From the NCBI RefSeq assembly GCF_004125265.1, contig NZ_RDTE01000003.1, positions 5,828,001-5,892,000 of the forward strand: DNA of 64,000 nucleotides, written 5' to 3'. This document shows positions 7,775-16,102 of the stretch, piece by piece (the stretch's first letter is position 1; the number at the start of each line of letters is the position of its first letter). The notes below the pieces were generated by a model. The model had not been told where the DNA came from, made no database searches, and saw nothing but the letters and a program-made list of their open reading frames with translations. Origin of the DNA: Streptomyces lydicus (GTDB lineage Bacteria; Actinomycetota; Actinomycetes; Streptomycetales; Streptomycetaceae). The position numbers were made by a program, and so were the translations under genes.

Positions 7775-9226
7775 TCAACCATCCGAGTCCGGCCCCGGTG
7801 TCCCGTCCCTCTCCGGCACGGCCGACGCCGCGTGCCGCTCCAGGAAGCCGGCGACCGCGCCGCAGTCGCGATGCGCCCGCAGTGTCCGGGCCGTGCCGTC
7901 GAGCATCGTCCGGATACGGGCCGAGCGGACCTGCTCCAGCAGCGCCAGCACCCGGACCCCGGCCGCGGCGGCTTCCTCGGGCTGCCCGCTGTCCGCGAGA
8001 TCGCCCGCGAGCTCCGCGGTGAACAGGGCGATATTGCGGGTGAAGTGGGGGTCCTGCAACGCCACCGCCCGGCGCGCGTACTCCACCGCACGCCCTGCCT
8101 CACCCAAGGCCGCCCAGCACTGCGCCTCCAGGCCCGCCAGTTCGGCCTCGCCGTAGAACGACATCCACTCCGGGTCGCCGTCCCGCGGCCCGCCCGCGAA
8201 GTGCCGCTCCGCCCGGGCCAGCGCCTGCTCGCAGCCGGAGCGGTCCGCCAGCACCGCCCAGCCGCCCGCCTCGCGCAGCGCCAGCAGCGACAGCAGCCGC
8301 GGCGAGGCCAGATGTCTGGCGGCCTGCTGGGCGGCCTGCGCGGCGCGCACCGCCTCGCGCGGACGCCCGGCATCGCGGGCGAGAAAGGCCGTATTGCAGA
8401 AGGCGTGGGCCTCCAGGGCCGCATCGCCGCAGACCCGGGCGGTGGCCAGCGCCTCCGCGTAGTGCGAGCGGGCGTCGCCGAAGCGGCCCGAGTCATGCGC
8501 CAGCCAGCCGACGGTGATGGCGAGTTCACCGGCCCCGGCGTGCAGCCGGTCGGACACCGAGCGGCGCTGGACGCCCGCGTCCAGCAACTCGTAGGCGGCG
8601 CGCAGCGGCTGGGTGGCGCGGCGGTAGATGCCCTCCGCGCCGTGCCGGTCGTCCAGCAGCCGGATCTGCCGGACGGCCTCCTCGACGGCGGTGGCCTCGG
8701 CGGCGCCGGCGCGGCCGGCGGCCGCGGCGCGCGGGCCCGGCACAGAGACGGAAGCGGCGGCGGCAGCGGCCTCGATGGGGTGCAGTGCGGCAAAGCCCAG
8801 GGCTGCCGCCGGGCCGCCGGTGATGAACGCGCGACGCAGCACGTCGCTCTCCTCGTGGATCTGGATACAGGTATCGCGGTGGTCGGGGTCGGTTGCCAGG
8901 GGCGCGGCGCCGGCCGCCGCGGTACGCGCCCCCCGTCCGCGTACCGCCTCGCGCGGCGCGAAGCCCATGTCGGGCAGCGTGAGCCCGGGGAACATGTGCC
9001 GGAACACCCGCTCGTAGGCGTAGTTCGGACACCGGATCTCCCCGGACTCGACGCGGCCCACATAGCGGGCGTCGCACGAGACCTGTTCACCGATCTCACG
9101 GGCGGACCGTCGGACCGCCGCCGCGAACTCGCCCGGTGACAGCCGGCCGCGCAGCTGTCGGAAAGCGAGGTTCGGGCGGGCGGGTACGGTGCGGGACGAC
9201 GCTGAACTTGCTGGTGGCGACGCCAT
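7775..9226 (-). CDS. XRE-family regulator with TPR-like C-terminal domain
   Basis: 483 residues. The N-terminal 100 residues form a Cro/C1-type helix-turn-helix (LSPGEFAAAVRRSAREIGEQVSCDARYVGRVESGEI). After a stretch resembling a buried twin-Ala segment (FITGGPAAALGFAALHPIEA) comes about 300 residues of paired helices with A-x-x-x-A-L patterns, a tetratricopeptide-like solenoid. This is a common Streptomyces regulator architecture, thought to sense a small ligand or peptide. ATG 9226 follows GAGAGGG. It is divergent from 9472-9918 across 245 bases, which it may control. A second protein of the same architecture sits at 47827-49110. Confidence 0.75.
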   Translation of the reverse strand: MASPPASSASSRTVPARPNLAFRQLRGRLSPGEFAAAVRRSAREIGEQVSCDARYVGRVESGEIRCPNYAYERVFRHMFPGLTLPDMGFAPREAVRGRGARTAAAGAAPLATDPDHRDTCIQIHEESDVLRRAFITGGPAAALGFAALHPIEAAAAAASVSVPGPRAAAAGRAGAAEATAVEEAVRQIRLLDDRHGAEGIYRRATQPLRAAYELLDAGVQRRSVSDRLHAGAGELAITVGWLAHDSGRFGDARSHYAEALATARVCGDAALEAHAFCNTAFLARDAGRPREAVRAAQAAQQAARHLASPRLLSLLALREAGGWAVLADRSGCEQALARAERHFAGGPRDGDPEWMSFYGEAELAGLEAQCWAALGEAGRAVEYARRAVALQDPHFTRNIALFTAELAGDLADSGQPEEAAAAGVRVLALLEQVRSARIRTMLDGTARTLRAHRDCGAVAGFLERHAASAVPERDGTPGPDSDG

Positions 9227-9407
9227 GGCGGACCCTCTCCGTGCCCTCTCCGTGCCATCAGGTGACGATGCCGCCTCCTGGCGGTGCGGCGGGTTGACCG
9301 TACCGGCTGTGATGGCTCCGATACGCAGAGTTTGGCCACAAATCGGATATCTCGCGCGTGATCTGCCATGAACTGCCATCCTTTGCAGCGTTACGCCGCC
9401 GTAGCTG

Positions 9408-9439
9408 TTGACATGCCCGGCCGTTGAAGTCGGTGTAAA
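9408..9439 (+). promoter_or_regulatory. Possible sigma-70 promoter for 9472-9918
   Basis: TTGACA at 9408-9413 is a perfect -35 box; the best -10 is TGTAAA at 9434-9439, with a long 20-base spacer. The transcript would start about 25 bases before the GTG. The spacing lowers confidence. Confidence 0.35.
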
Positions 9440-9471
9440 GGGTCGGGTGTGTGCAGGAGGAGGGGTTCTCC

Positions 9472-9918
9472 GTGTGGGAGACCGGCGTGAGCAGGGGCGG
9501 CAACGGGTCCGCGGGCCGGGCCGTCGCAGACGGGGCACCGGCCGTACCGGCGCAGGCGTGCGATCTCGTGACGGTGCCCGCCCGGCAGGGGCTGGAGGCC
9601 GTGGACATCCTCCGGCTGCGGGACGGTGTCGGCCCGGTCCTGCACGACGGGGTCTGCGACACCCTCGGCTTTGTGGTGCCCGCGGGTACCGCGGCGGGCT
9701 GGGACGTGCCGGGCAGCGCGTGTACCCAGACCTCCGGGAGGGGGATCGCGCTGGATGTGCTGTGCGGAGAAGGGGTCGCGGCGCACCCGCCGGTGACCGG
9801 CAGCGGCTGGCTGGTGTCCCCGGAGGGCGCGGGCACCGAGGCCACCGACCCGGCCGTACTGCGTGCGGCACTCGGCGAGGCGGCCCGCACCATCGAGGCC
9901 GTCGACCGCTGTCAGTGA
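9472..9918 (+). CDS. Primase/polymerase N-domain-like small protein
   Basis: 148 residues. Segments GLEAVDILRLRDGVG, GFVVPAGTAAGW, GWLVSPEGAGTEATDPAVLRAALGEAAR match the layout of Streptomyces proteins named for the bifunctional DNA primase/polymerase N-terminal domain and of 1110-1742. I chose GTG 9472 because AGGAGGAGG lies 7 bases upstream; the upstream GTG at 9451 would place that ribosome site inside the gene. Divergent from the XRE/TPR regulator, a pairing that suggests regulation by it. Catalytic residues for priming are not evident, so the role is unknown. Confidence 0.55.
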   Translation: MWETGVSRGGNGSAGRAVADGAPAVPAQACDLVTVPARQGLEAVDILRLRDGVGPVLHDGVCDTLGFVVPAGTAAGWDVPGSACTQTSGRGIALDVLCGEGVAAHPPVTGSGWLVSPEGAGTEATDPAVLRAALGEAARTIEAVDRCQ

Positions 9919-9942
9919 GGCCGGCCTCCGGGCGGGCGCTCC

Positions 9943-11202
9943 TTAAGTCCCCTGCACGGCCGGTGCGCCGTCCCTCGCCGGGCGGGGGATGGTGGTCGCG
10001 CCGCGCCGGTCGCCGAGCCGGCGCTGTACGCCGCGCAGCAGCCGCGTCGCGGTGAAGGCCGCGCCGTGGACGAAGCGCATCGACGGGCCGAACGACGGGG
10101 CGGTCAGCAGCCCCGCGAAGAACAGGCCGGGCCAGGACGACTCGAAGCAGGAGCTCAGTTCGGGCGCCCGGCTGCCGCCCACCGTCCGCAGCGTGGTGCG
10201 CACAGGGGGGACGAGCAGCCGCAGCCGCCCGAGGTCGGGGAGGAATCCGGTGGCCGCCACCACGTGCTGGGTGTCCAGGGTCTCGGTACCGCCGTCCGCA
10301 TGGGTGAGGTGGAGCCGCACCCCGCCGCGGTGAGCGGCCGCCGCCCGGATCCGGTGGTTCAGCAAGGTGGGCACCGCCTGCTCGAAGCGCTCCCGCAGCC
10401 ACCAGGCGCCGGCCGGGCCCGGCGCCGTCCCGGCGATCCGCAGCCGGGTCGCGGCGGGCAGCCGGCGCACCGCCCAGGGGGCCTGTGACCACAGCCGGTT
10501 CGGCCAGCCGGTGCCCAGTGCGGAGTGCGGGTCGCGCAGCGCCCTCAGCCGGCCGCGCTCCAGTGGCTGCGGCGGGGCGTTCCAGCGCAGCCGGTCGGCG
10601 CGGGCCACCAGGCGCGGCCGGGCGCCCTGTTCGGCGAGCAGGGCCGCGGTCTCCAGCGCGGACTGGCCGGCGCCGATCACGGTGACGTCCTGACCGCAGA
10701 AGCGGCGCAGGTCGCGGTGGTCACTGCTGTGCGAGGCGAGGTGCGGGGGGAGTTCGAGCAGCGGCCAGGGGCGGTTGACGAACGGCATCACCCCGACCGC
10801 GAGTGCGACGGTACGGGCCGCGATCCGCTCGCCGGTGTCCGTGTCGACGTGGAAGCCGTCGCCGTCCGGGCGTACGGAGGTGACGGTGACCTCCTCGGTC
10901 TGCGGTACCGCCCGTTCGCCGAACCATCTGCCGTACGCGGTGAAGGTGTCGAGCGGCAGCGGGACGCCGTGCTCGGTGGCCAGGTCGTGGGCGGCGCCGT
11001 ACGCGGCCGGGGTGTGGCTGCCGTCCGGGTCGGAGAGCGGGGCGGCCCAGGGCTCGGAGGTGAGGAACATGCCGTCGGGCATGTGGTCGCGCCACGTGGC
11101 CATCGGCCGGCCCAGGACCCGCAGCCGCAGTCCGGCCGCCGCCGCATGCGCGGCGATCGAGAGTCCGTAGGGGCCGGCGCCCACCACCACGAGGTCGTAC
11201 AT
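9943..11202 (-). CDS. FAD/NAD(P)-dependent oxidoreductase, monooxygenase-like
   Basis: 419 residues with two Rossmann folds: GAGPYGLSIAAHAA at residues 8-21 for FAD and VIGAGQSALETAALL for NAD(P)H. VAATGFLPDL near 310 is the ATG-type motif of flavin monooxygenases and L-lysine/ornithine N-hydroxylase relatives. It is the last gene of the operon whose other members are glycosyltransferases, 102 bases after 11305-12669, with GGGAG before the ATG. It could oxidise a sugar or lipid intermediate made by that operon, but no substrate can be read from sequence. Confidence 0.7.
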   Translation of the reverse strand: MYDLVVVGAGPYGLSIAAHAAAAGLRLRVLGRPMATWRDHMPDGMFLTSEPWAAPLSDPDGSHTPAAYGAAHDLATEHGVPLPLDTFTAYGRWFGERAVPQTEEVTVTSVRPDGDGFHVDTDTGERIAARTVALAVGVMPFVNRPWPLLELPPHLASHSSDHRDLRRFCGQDVTVIGAGQSALETAALLAEQGARPRLVARADRLRWNAPPQPLERGRLRALRDPHSALGTGWPNRLWSQAPWAVRRLPAATRLRIAGTAPGPAGAWWLRERFEQAVPTLLNHRIRAAAAHRGGVRLHLTHADGGTETLDTQHVVAATGFLPDLGRLRLLVPPVRTTLRTVGGSRAPELSSCFESSWPGLFFAGLLTAPSFGPSMRFVHGAAFTATRLLRGVQRRLGDRRGATTIPRPARDGAPAVQGT

Positions 11203-11304
11203 GGAAGCTCCCTGCTCTTTCTCTTGGCGCGGTACGGACGGAAGCGACCGCGGGGACGGCGCGGGTGCACCGCCGGGCGGAGGGGGTGGCCGGGCCGGAC
11301 GTGC

Positions 11305-12669
11305 CTATCGGTTGGAGAGCGGGGACGGGTCGGGCGACCGGGACGGGTCCGGCAGGGAGACGGCCGCCGCGGACAGCGCCGCCGGGCGGCCCTGTGGCAA
11401 CGGCACCGCCGCGGGGCTCCGGCGGCGGGCCGGGGCGGCGGCCAGCGCCTGCTCGTACACGGACATCAGTGCCTCGGCGCTGCGGGTGATGTCGTAGCGC
11501 CGCACCACCGGCGGAACCGGCAGCCGGCCCGGTCCGTGGCGCCTCAGCTCCCGCAGTGCGGTGGCGAGTTCGTGGACGCCGGGGCTGAAGCGGCGGGCGC
11601 CGGGGGCCTGGTCGGCGGGCAGTTCGTCGACCGCCGGGCAGCTGCCGTAGAGCACGTGCAGCCCGGACCCGAGCGCTTCCAGGACGGCCAGCCCGAACGC
11701 CTCGTCCGGGGAGGGTGAGACGAAGACGTCGATGGCGGAGAGCAGGCCGGGGATGTCGGGGCCTTCGGTTCCCTGGCCGTGGGCTCCCTGGCTGTGGGCT
11801 CCCTGATTGTGGGCCGGGCGGCCGTGGCTTCCCTGCCCGTGGTCTCCCGGTCCGTAGGCTCCCCACGCCGCGGTTCCCCGCCCGCCGGACGCGGCGTCGA
11901 CCGCCCCGTCCCGCTCGCCCAGCAGATGGATCCGGTCGCCCGAGCCGAACTGCTGCGCCATCCGGCGCAGCGTCTCGCGCTCCGGCCCCGCACCCGCCAA
12001 CAGCAGGTGTACGCCCGGCAGTTGGGTCACCGCCCGGACCAGTACATCGAACCGCTTGCCGGGCACCAGCCGGCCGGCCCCGCCGATCACGAACGCGTCC
12101 AGCGGCAGCCCCAGCCGGGTGCGCACCAGGGCCCGGGCCGCCGGATCGAAGGCGAAACGATGCGCCTCGATGCCGCCCGGCACCACATGGATGCGCTGCT
12201 CCGGTACGCCCCAGCGGCGCAGCCGGGCGGCGACGGTGTCCGAGACGGCGACCGTCGCCGTCCCCAGCCGTTCGGTGGCCCGGTAGAGCGTACGGACGCC
12301 ACGGGTCAGCCGGCGGCCCTCGATGACCGCATCGCCCAGCGAGTGCTCGGTGGCCACCACGGCCCGTACGCCGGCCATCCGGGCGGCGACCCGGCCGTAG
12401 ACGCAGGCCCGGTAGAGGTGGGTGTGCACCAGGTCGTAGCCGCCCTCGCGGATCAGCCCGGCGAGGCGGGGGAGCGCGGTCAGGTCCCGGTTGCCGGTCA
12501 TGCCGAGGTGGGTGACGGGGGTGCCGTCGGCCTCGATGCCCTCGGCGACCGGGCCCGGACGGGTCAGGGTGACGACCTCGCAGTGCGCGGGCAGCCGGCG
12601 CAGCAGCAACCGCAGCTGCTGCTCGGCGCCGCCCACGTCGAGGCCCGTAATGACGTGCAGAACCTTCAC
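11305..12669 (-). CDS. GT4-family glycosyltransferase with repeat insertion
   Basis: 454 residues. The start MKVLHVITGLDVGGAEQQL is the classic GT-B donor fold opening; VVPGGIEAHRFAF, GAGRLVPGKRFDVLVRAV and PSPDEAFGLAVLEALGSG are the GT4 phosphate-binding and EX7E segments. GTG 12669 is preceded by AGGAGG and its first bases overlap the stop of a 50-codon ORF. About residues 267-300 hold a five-residue repeat rich in His, Gly and Gln, encoded by 15-base tandem repeats, inserted between two strands of the C-terminal domain; homologues normally have a short loop there. Probably adds a sugar to an undecaprenyl-linked exopolysaccharide precursor (inference from context). Confidence 0.8.
   Translation of the reverse strand: MKVLHVITGLDVGGAEQQLRLLLRRLPAHCEVVTLTRPGPVAEGIEADGTPVTHLGMTGNRDLTALPRLAGLIREGGYDLVHTHLYRACVYGRVAARMAGVRAVVATEHSLGDAVIEGRRLTRGVRTLYRATERLGTATVAVSDTVAARLRRWGVPEQRIHVVPGGIEAHRFAFDPAARALVRTRLGLPLDAFVIGGAGRLVPGKRFDVLVRAVTQLPGVHLLLAGAGPERETLRRMAQQFGSGDRIHLLGERDGAVDAASGGRGTAAWGAYGPGDHGQGSHGRPAHNQGAHSQGAHGQGTEGPDIPGLLSAIDVFVSPSPDEAFGLAVLEALGSGLHVLYGSCPAVDELPADQAPGARRFSPGVHELATALRELRRHGPGRLPVPPVVRRYDITRSAEALMSVYEQALAAAPARRRSPAAVPLPQGRPAALSAAAVSLPDPSRSPDPSPLSNR
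11767..11871 (-). repeat. 15-bp tandem repeat inside glycosyltransferase gene
   Basis: About seven imperfect copies of a 15-base unit (first unit 11767-11781), each encoding five residues of the type GAHSQ. Length variation by whole units would keep the frame. Confidence 0.7.
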
Positions 12670-12818
12670 CGGATGCCTCCTGGGGTAGCGGCCGGGGTGG
12701 TGGTCTCGTAGGGGGCGGCGCACGGGGGCGCGGCGGCTGTCTGCGGTCCGGCGCCCGTTTGTGGTGCCGCCGCGATCGCCGGGGCACCGGCGGCGCCGGC
12801 CGGCGCGCCCGTGCTCAT
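12666..12818 (-). CDS. 50-residue coupling ORF between two EPS genes
   Basis: A 50-residue Ala/Pro/Thr-rich reading frame that fills the whole gap between the sugar transferase and the next glycosyltransferase. Its ATG overlaps the upstream TGA (ATGA at 12815-12818) and its TGA overlaps the downstream GTG (GTGA at 12666-12669). The ribosome site of the downstream gene lies inside it. There is no signal peptide or membrane segment. It may simply carry ribosomes across the junction, or be a small protein of unknown role. Such perfect overlaps at both ends are unlikely by chance. Confidence 0.5.
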   Translation of the reverse strand: MSTGAPAGAAGAPAIAAAPQTGAGPQTAAAPPCAAPYETTTPAATPGGIR

Positions 12819-14308
12819 CCGCGCTCCCGCCGCCACGGGGAGGCCGCGGTGCGCAGCAGGATCCGGATGTCCTGCCACGGCGACCAGCTGTCGATGTAGA
12901 GGTTGTCGAAGCGGGCCAGGTCCTCCGGGGAGCCGCCGTCGCGCAGCCCGTGCACCTGCGCAAGTCCCGTCAGGCCCGGCCGCATCCGGTGCCGGGCGCC
13001 GTACTCCGGGCAGGCCTGGGTGCACCGCTGGACGACGCGGGGGTGCTCCGGGCGGGGCCCCACCAGGCTCATATCGCCGCGCAGCACGTTCCACAGCTGC
13101 GGCAGCCCCTCCAGCGCGCTGCGCCGCAGCAGCCGGCCGGCCCGGCTCAGCCGGCCGTCGTCCGCACCCCGCCGGCTCGTCTCCTCCTGCGCCTCGCATC
13201 CGCGCAGGGTGCGGAACGTCAGCAGGGTGAAGCCGCGCCCGTCCCGGCCGGTCCGTTCCCGCCGGCACAGCACACCGGGCCCGTCGGCGAGCCGTACCGC
13301 GAGCGCACAGCCCAGCAGCACCGGGGCCGCGGCCACCAGTGCCCCCGTGGCCAGCGCGAGATCCAGGGCCCGCTTGCGCCGGCCGCCGTGCCGGGGCGGG
13401 GCGGTGTCCAGCCGGCGGCAGGCGAAGCCCCACAGCTGGTCGGTGCCCGGATGCGGCGGGCGGCTCTCGCGGGCGGCCGCCGGACCGGCCAGCCAGATCA
13501 CCGAGCCCTGGTCGACGAAGCGGCGCAGCAGCGCGGCGGTGTGCGGATCACCGTACGGCGGCAGCGTGAACACCACGTCCCGCACGGTGTGCTGGATGAC
13601 GGCCCGGGCGAGGTCCGGCACGGAGGTGAGCCGCGGCAGGCCCCCGGGGGCCGGGGGAGCGGCGGGCCCGCCCGGCAGCAGCGGGGCCGGCGGGACCAGG
13701 CCCACCGGGTGCATGCCGTACTCAGGATGGGCGTCCAGCACGGCGGCCAGCTGCCGGGCGGCCGGGTCGGTGCCCACGATCAGGGCGGCGCGCGGCCGGC
13801 GGCGGGCGGCGTCGCGGCGCGCCCGGTAGACGGTGGCCCGGCCGCCGCAGACCAGCAGGGTGTGTGCCGCCACCGCGCCCGCCAGCACGACCGGTGGCAG
13901 CGCCCGCCCGGGGTGGACGGCGGCGAGCACCGCGGCCGCCGCGCACCAGAGGACGGCGGCCCGGCCCAGCAGCCCCGGCAGGTCGTCGAGCGCGCTCGGG
14001 GCGGGGCCGGGACGGTAGAGGCCGGCCCGGCAGTGCAGCAGCAGCGCGGCCGGCACCAGCGCGGTGAGCGCCGCCGGCGCCGCGGTGGTGCCCAGGGCGA
14101 GCAGCGCGGCGCCCGTGGTGGCCAGGCAGTCGGCGGTCAGCAGCAGGGCGACGGTCCGCCGCCGCAGGCCGCGTCCCGGCCGGGGCGGGGGCAGGGTCTT
14201 CGGGACCGGCCCGCGGGGCGGACGGCCCGCGGCGGCCGTCGGCCGGGGCACCGCCGACGGGGGCAGGACCCGGGCGGCCCGCGGGGCGTCCGCGCGATCC
14301 GTCGTCAT
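12815..14308 (-). CDS. Polyprenyl-phosphate glycosyl-1-phosphate transferase (EPS priming)
   Basis: 497 residues. N-terminal half: hydrophobic helices (about residues 55-150) and a CoA-binding-like Rossmann region (AALIVGTDPAARQLAAVLD). C-terminal half: bacterial sugar transferase domain with KRALDLALATGALVAAAP membrane helix, then SLVGPRPEHP and GLTGLAQVHG, the catalytic and conserved segments of WbaP/ExoY-type enzymes. This class transfers sugar-1-phosphate to undecaprenyl phosphate, the first committed step of exopolysaccharide assembly. Its ATG overlaps the upstream glycosyltransferase stop by 4 bases (14305-14308) and its stop overlaps a 50-codon ORF. Confidence 0.85.
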   Translation of the reverse strand: MTTDRADAPRAARVLPPSAVPRPTAAAGRPPRGPVPKTLPPPRPGRGLRRRTVALLLTADCLATTGAALLALGTTAAPAALTALVPAALLLHCRAGLYRPGPAPSALDDLPGLLGRAAVLWCAAAAVLAAVHPGRALPPVVLAGAVAAHTLLVCGGRATVYRARRDAARRRPRAALIVGTDPAARQLAAVLDAHPEYGMHPVGLVPPAPLLPGGPAAPPAPGGLPRLTSVPDLARAVIQHTVRDVVFTLPPYGDPHTAALLRRFVDQGSVIWLAGPAAARESRPPHPGTDQLWGFACRRLDTAPPRHGGRRKRALDLALATGALVAAAPVLLGCALAVRLADGPGVLCRRERTGRDGRGFTLLTFRTLRGCEAQEETSRRGADDGRLSRAGRLLRRSALEGLPQLWNVLRGDMSLVGPRPEHPRVVQRCTQACPEYGARHRMRPGLTGLAQVHGLRDGGSPEDLARFDNLYIDSWSPWQDIRILLRTAASPWRRERG

Positions 14309-15492
14309 CGGCTGACCCGCTCCCTGCTCTCCGGGCACGCCGCACCGAGCAGTTCGCGGTACAGCCCGAGGACGGCCGCCGCGGTGTGCCGCACGTCGTA
14401 CTCCGCCCGCATGTGCTCCAGGGCCCTCTGGCCCAGCGCGCCGCGCAGCTGAGGGCGGGTCAGCAGCCCGCACACGGCCTGTGCCAGGGCGGCCGGGTCC
14501 GCGGGCGGCACCAGACAGTGCGGTGCGGCCCCGGGCGGCAGGCTCTCGCGGGCCCCGCCGGCATCGGTGACCACCACGGGGCGGCCGCAGGCCATCGCCT
14601 CCAGAGGGGCCAGCGCCATACCGTCCCGGTGGGAGGGGAGGACGACCAGATCCGCCGCCCGGTACCAGGGGACCGCGTCCCGTGCCGCGCCCGCGAACCG
14701 GACACCGGGCGGTGCGGCGGCGTGCAGCAGCTCCCGGTCCGGGCCGTCGCCGACCAGCACCAGCCGGGCATCGGGGACGACGGCGCGGACCGCGGGCCAG
14801 GCCCGCAACAGCGACAGCTGGCCCTTTCGCGGACACAGCCGCCCCACGCACACCACCAGCGGTGCGTCCGGCGGCAGATCGCCGAGTGCGGGCAGGTCCC
14901 GGCGCAGCGCCCGCCGCACCGCGTCCTCACGGTATGCGGGCGCACAACGGTCCAGGTCCACCCCGTTGCGGATCACTGCCCACCGGGCCGGCACCCCCGC
15001 TTCGGCGCCCCGCAGCCGCTCCGCCTCGCTCCCGCACAGCACCCGGTCCGCCCAGCGGGCGGTGTACCGCTCACAGCCGAGCGCCGGCCGCGACGCCGTC
15101 CCGTCGGCCGACTCGAAGGACCAGCTGTGCGGCTGATGGACCGTCGGGATCCGGCCCCGGACGGCCAGGCGGGCGGCGAGCCCGGCCTTGGCGCCGTGGG
15201 TATGGACGAGGTCCGGGCCGAGCCGCCGGATCAGCCGGGCCAGCCGTCCCCTCTCCCCGGCGAGTGCCGGGCCCGGGGCGCGGCGGGCCGGCCACGGGAC
15301 CACCTCGGCGCCCGCCGCGGTGGCGTCCCGGTGCAGCACCCCACCGGGCGGTGCGGCGACCACGGCCCGCAGCCCCGCCGCGACCTGGGACCGCACCAGG
15401 TCGGTGACGACCCGGGCGACCTTGCCGTCGACGGGGCGGGAGACATGGAGAACCGTTGGCCGCTCTTGGCACTGCAGGTCTTGCGGCAGCAC
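14305..15492 (-). CDS. GT4-family glycosyltransferase, first gene of EPS operon
   Basis: 395 residues. VLHVSRPVDGKVARVVTDLV opens the acceptor domain; HTHGAKAGLAARL, VIRNGVDLDR, VCVGRLCPRKGQ and SHRDGMALAPLEAMACGRPVVVTDAGG are the ordered GT4 motifs with the EX7E pair. GTG 15492 has AGGGGAG seven bases upstream. It heads the operon 15492-9943. No transporter, Wzx/Wzy or Wzz homologue is in the visible part, so the polymer-export genes, if any, lie elsewhere. Confidence 0.8.
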   Translation of the reverse strand: MLPQDLQCQERPTVLHVSRPVDGKVARVVTDLVRSQVAAGLRAVVAAPPGGVLHRDATAAGAEVVPWPARRAPGPALAGERGRLARLIRRLGPDLVHTHGAKAGLAARLAVRGRIPTVHQPHSWSFESADGTASRPALGCERYTARWADRVLCGSEAERLRGAEAGVPARWAVIRNGVDLDRCAPAYREDAVRRALRRDLPALGDLPPDAPLVVCVGRLCPRKGQLSLLRAWPAVRAVVPDARLVLVGDGPDRELLHAAAPPGVRFAGAARDAVPWYRAADLVVLPSHRDGMALAPLEAMACGRPVVVTDAGGARESLPPGAAPHCLVPPADPAALAQAVCGLLTRPQLRGALGQRALEHMRAEYDVRHTAAAVLGLYRELLGAACPESRERVSR

Positions 15493-15530
15493 GCACTGCT
15501 CCCCTGATGACCGAGCTGACAGAACTCTCT

Positions 15531-15565
15531 ACGGGAATTGCCGGACGCTCCACGGGAATTGCCGG
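15531..15565. promoter_or_regulatory. 14-bp direct repeats upstream of EPS operon
   Basis: ACGGGAATTGCCGG occurs at 15531-15544 and 15552-15565, 21 bases apart, i.e. two helical turns, and begins 39 bases before the first GTG of the EPS operon. Same-face spacing suggests a pair of regulator binding sites; the regulator is unknown. Confidence 0.4.
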
Positions 15566-15719
15566 GGCGCACCGCTCAGTGCCTGGTATCGCTCCGGAGG
15601 AAGCGCGCGCCGGGCAGATATCCCCGAGGGCGGGTGGTGAAGCGGGAAATGCGCCGACAGTCGCCGGAGCGCGGTTCCGGCCTGCTGTCGAATGCGCCGG
15701 AATCACCTCCGGGAGTGCT

Positions 15720-15750
15720 CCGGCAGGCGGGCAGCCGCCGCGCCTGCCGG
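15720..15750. promoter_or_regulatory. Perfect 10-bp inverted repeat in EPS/chaplin intergenic region
   Basis: CCGGCAGGCG at 15720-15729 and its exact complement at 15741-15750 enclose an 11-base loop. It could fold in a leader transcript of either flanking unit; no U-tract follows. Confidence 0.4.
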
Positions 15751-16102
15751 CCGAATTCGGTGACGACCGGGTTTCTCACGTCGGAGGTCGGTGCGCATAC
15801 GACGTCGCGCGTGGTGCGGTCCATCGATTTCCGCATGTCGTCCTCTCCGACTTCAATCAGTCAAACTGCAGAGCACTCTGACAGAAATCATGCCGGAATC
15901 CGCGGCAGGCACGCCGGACCCTCCTCGGGGATTCCGATGAACGGAATACCGGACTTCGCCCGGAGGCGTCTTACCGCCGGACGGGCTAATAGTTACTGCC
16001 ATAAGAGCTAATATCGTCCCGGACGGGGGAGCGCCCGTACCTCTGATTCATTATGTTCGTTGTGACCGGTTGCCCCCATTCACGAACTGAAAGGAGAATG
16101 GG

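Larger units (their letters stand above)
15493..16102. other. 610-bp intergenic region between EPS operon and chaplin
   Basis: Divergent control region. It holds a 14-base direct repeat at 15531/15552, a strong inverted repeat at 15720-15750, and a relatively AT-rich stretch near 15985-16060 that includes TAATAT at 16009-16014, a possible -10 for the chaplin gene without a convincing -35. Short open frames here lack ribosome sites and coding character, so I call no gene. Confidence 0.5.

Noticed and set aside
7775..10492. 905-codon minus-strand open frame
   Set aside because: Only the part from ATG 9226 encodes the XRE/TPR protein; the remainder is antisense to 9472-9918 and has shadow-type Arg/Pro composition.
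15538..16011. 157-codon plus-strand frame in the EPS/chaplin gap
   Set aside because: No ribosome site, Arg/Ser/Pro-rich with no domain pattern; the region looks regulatory.
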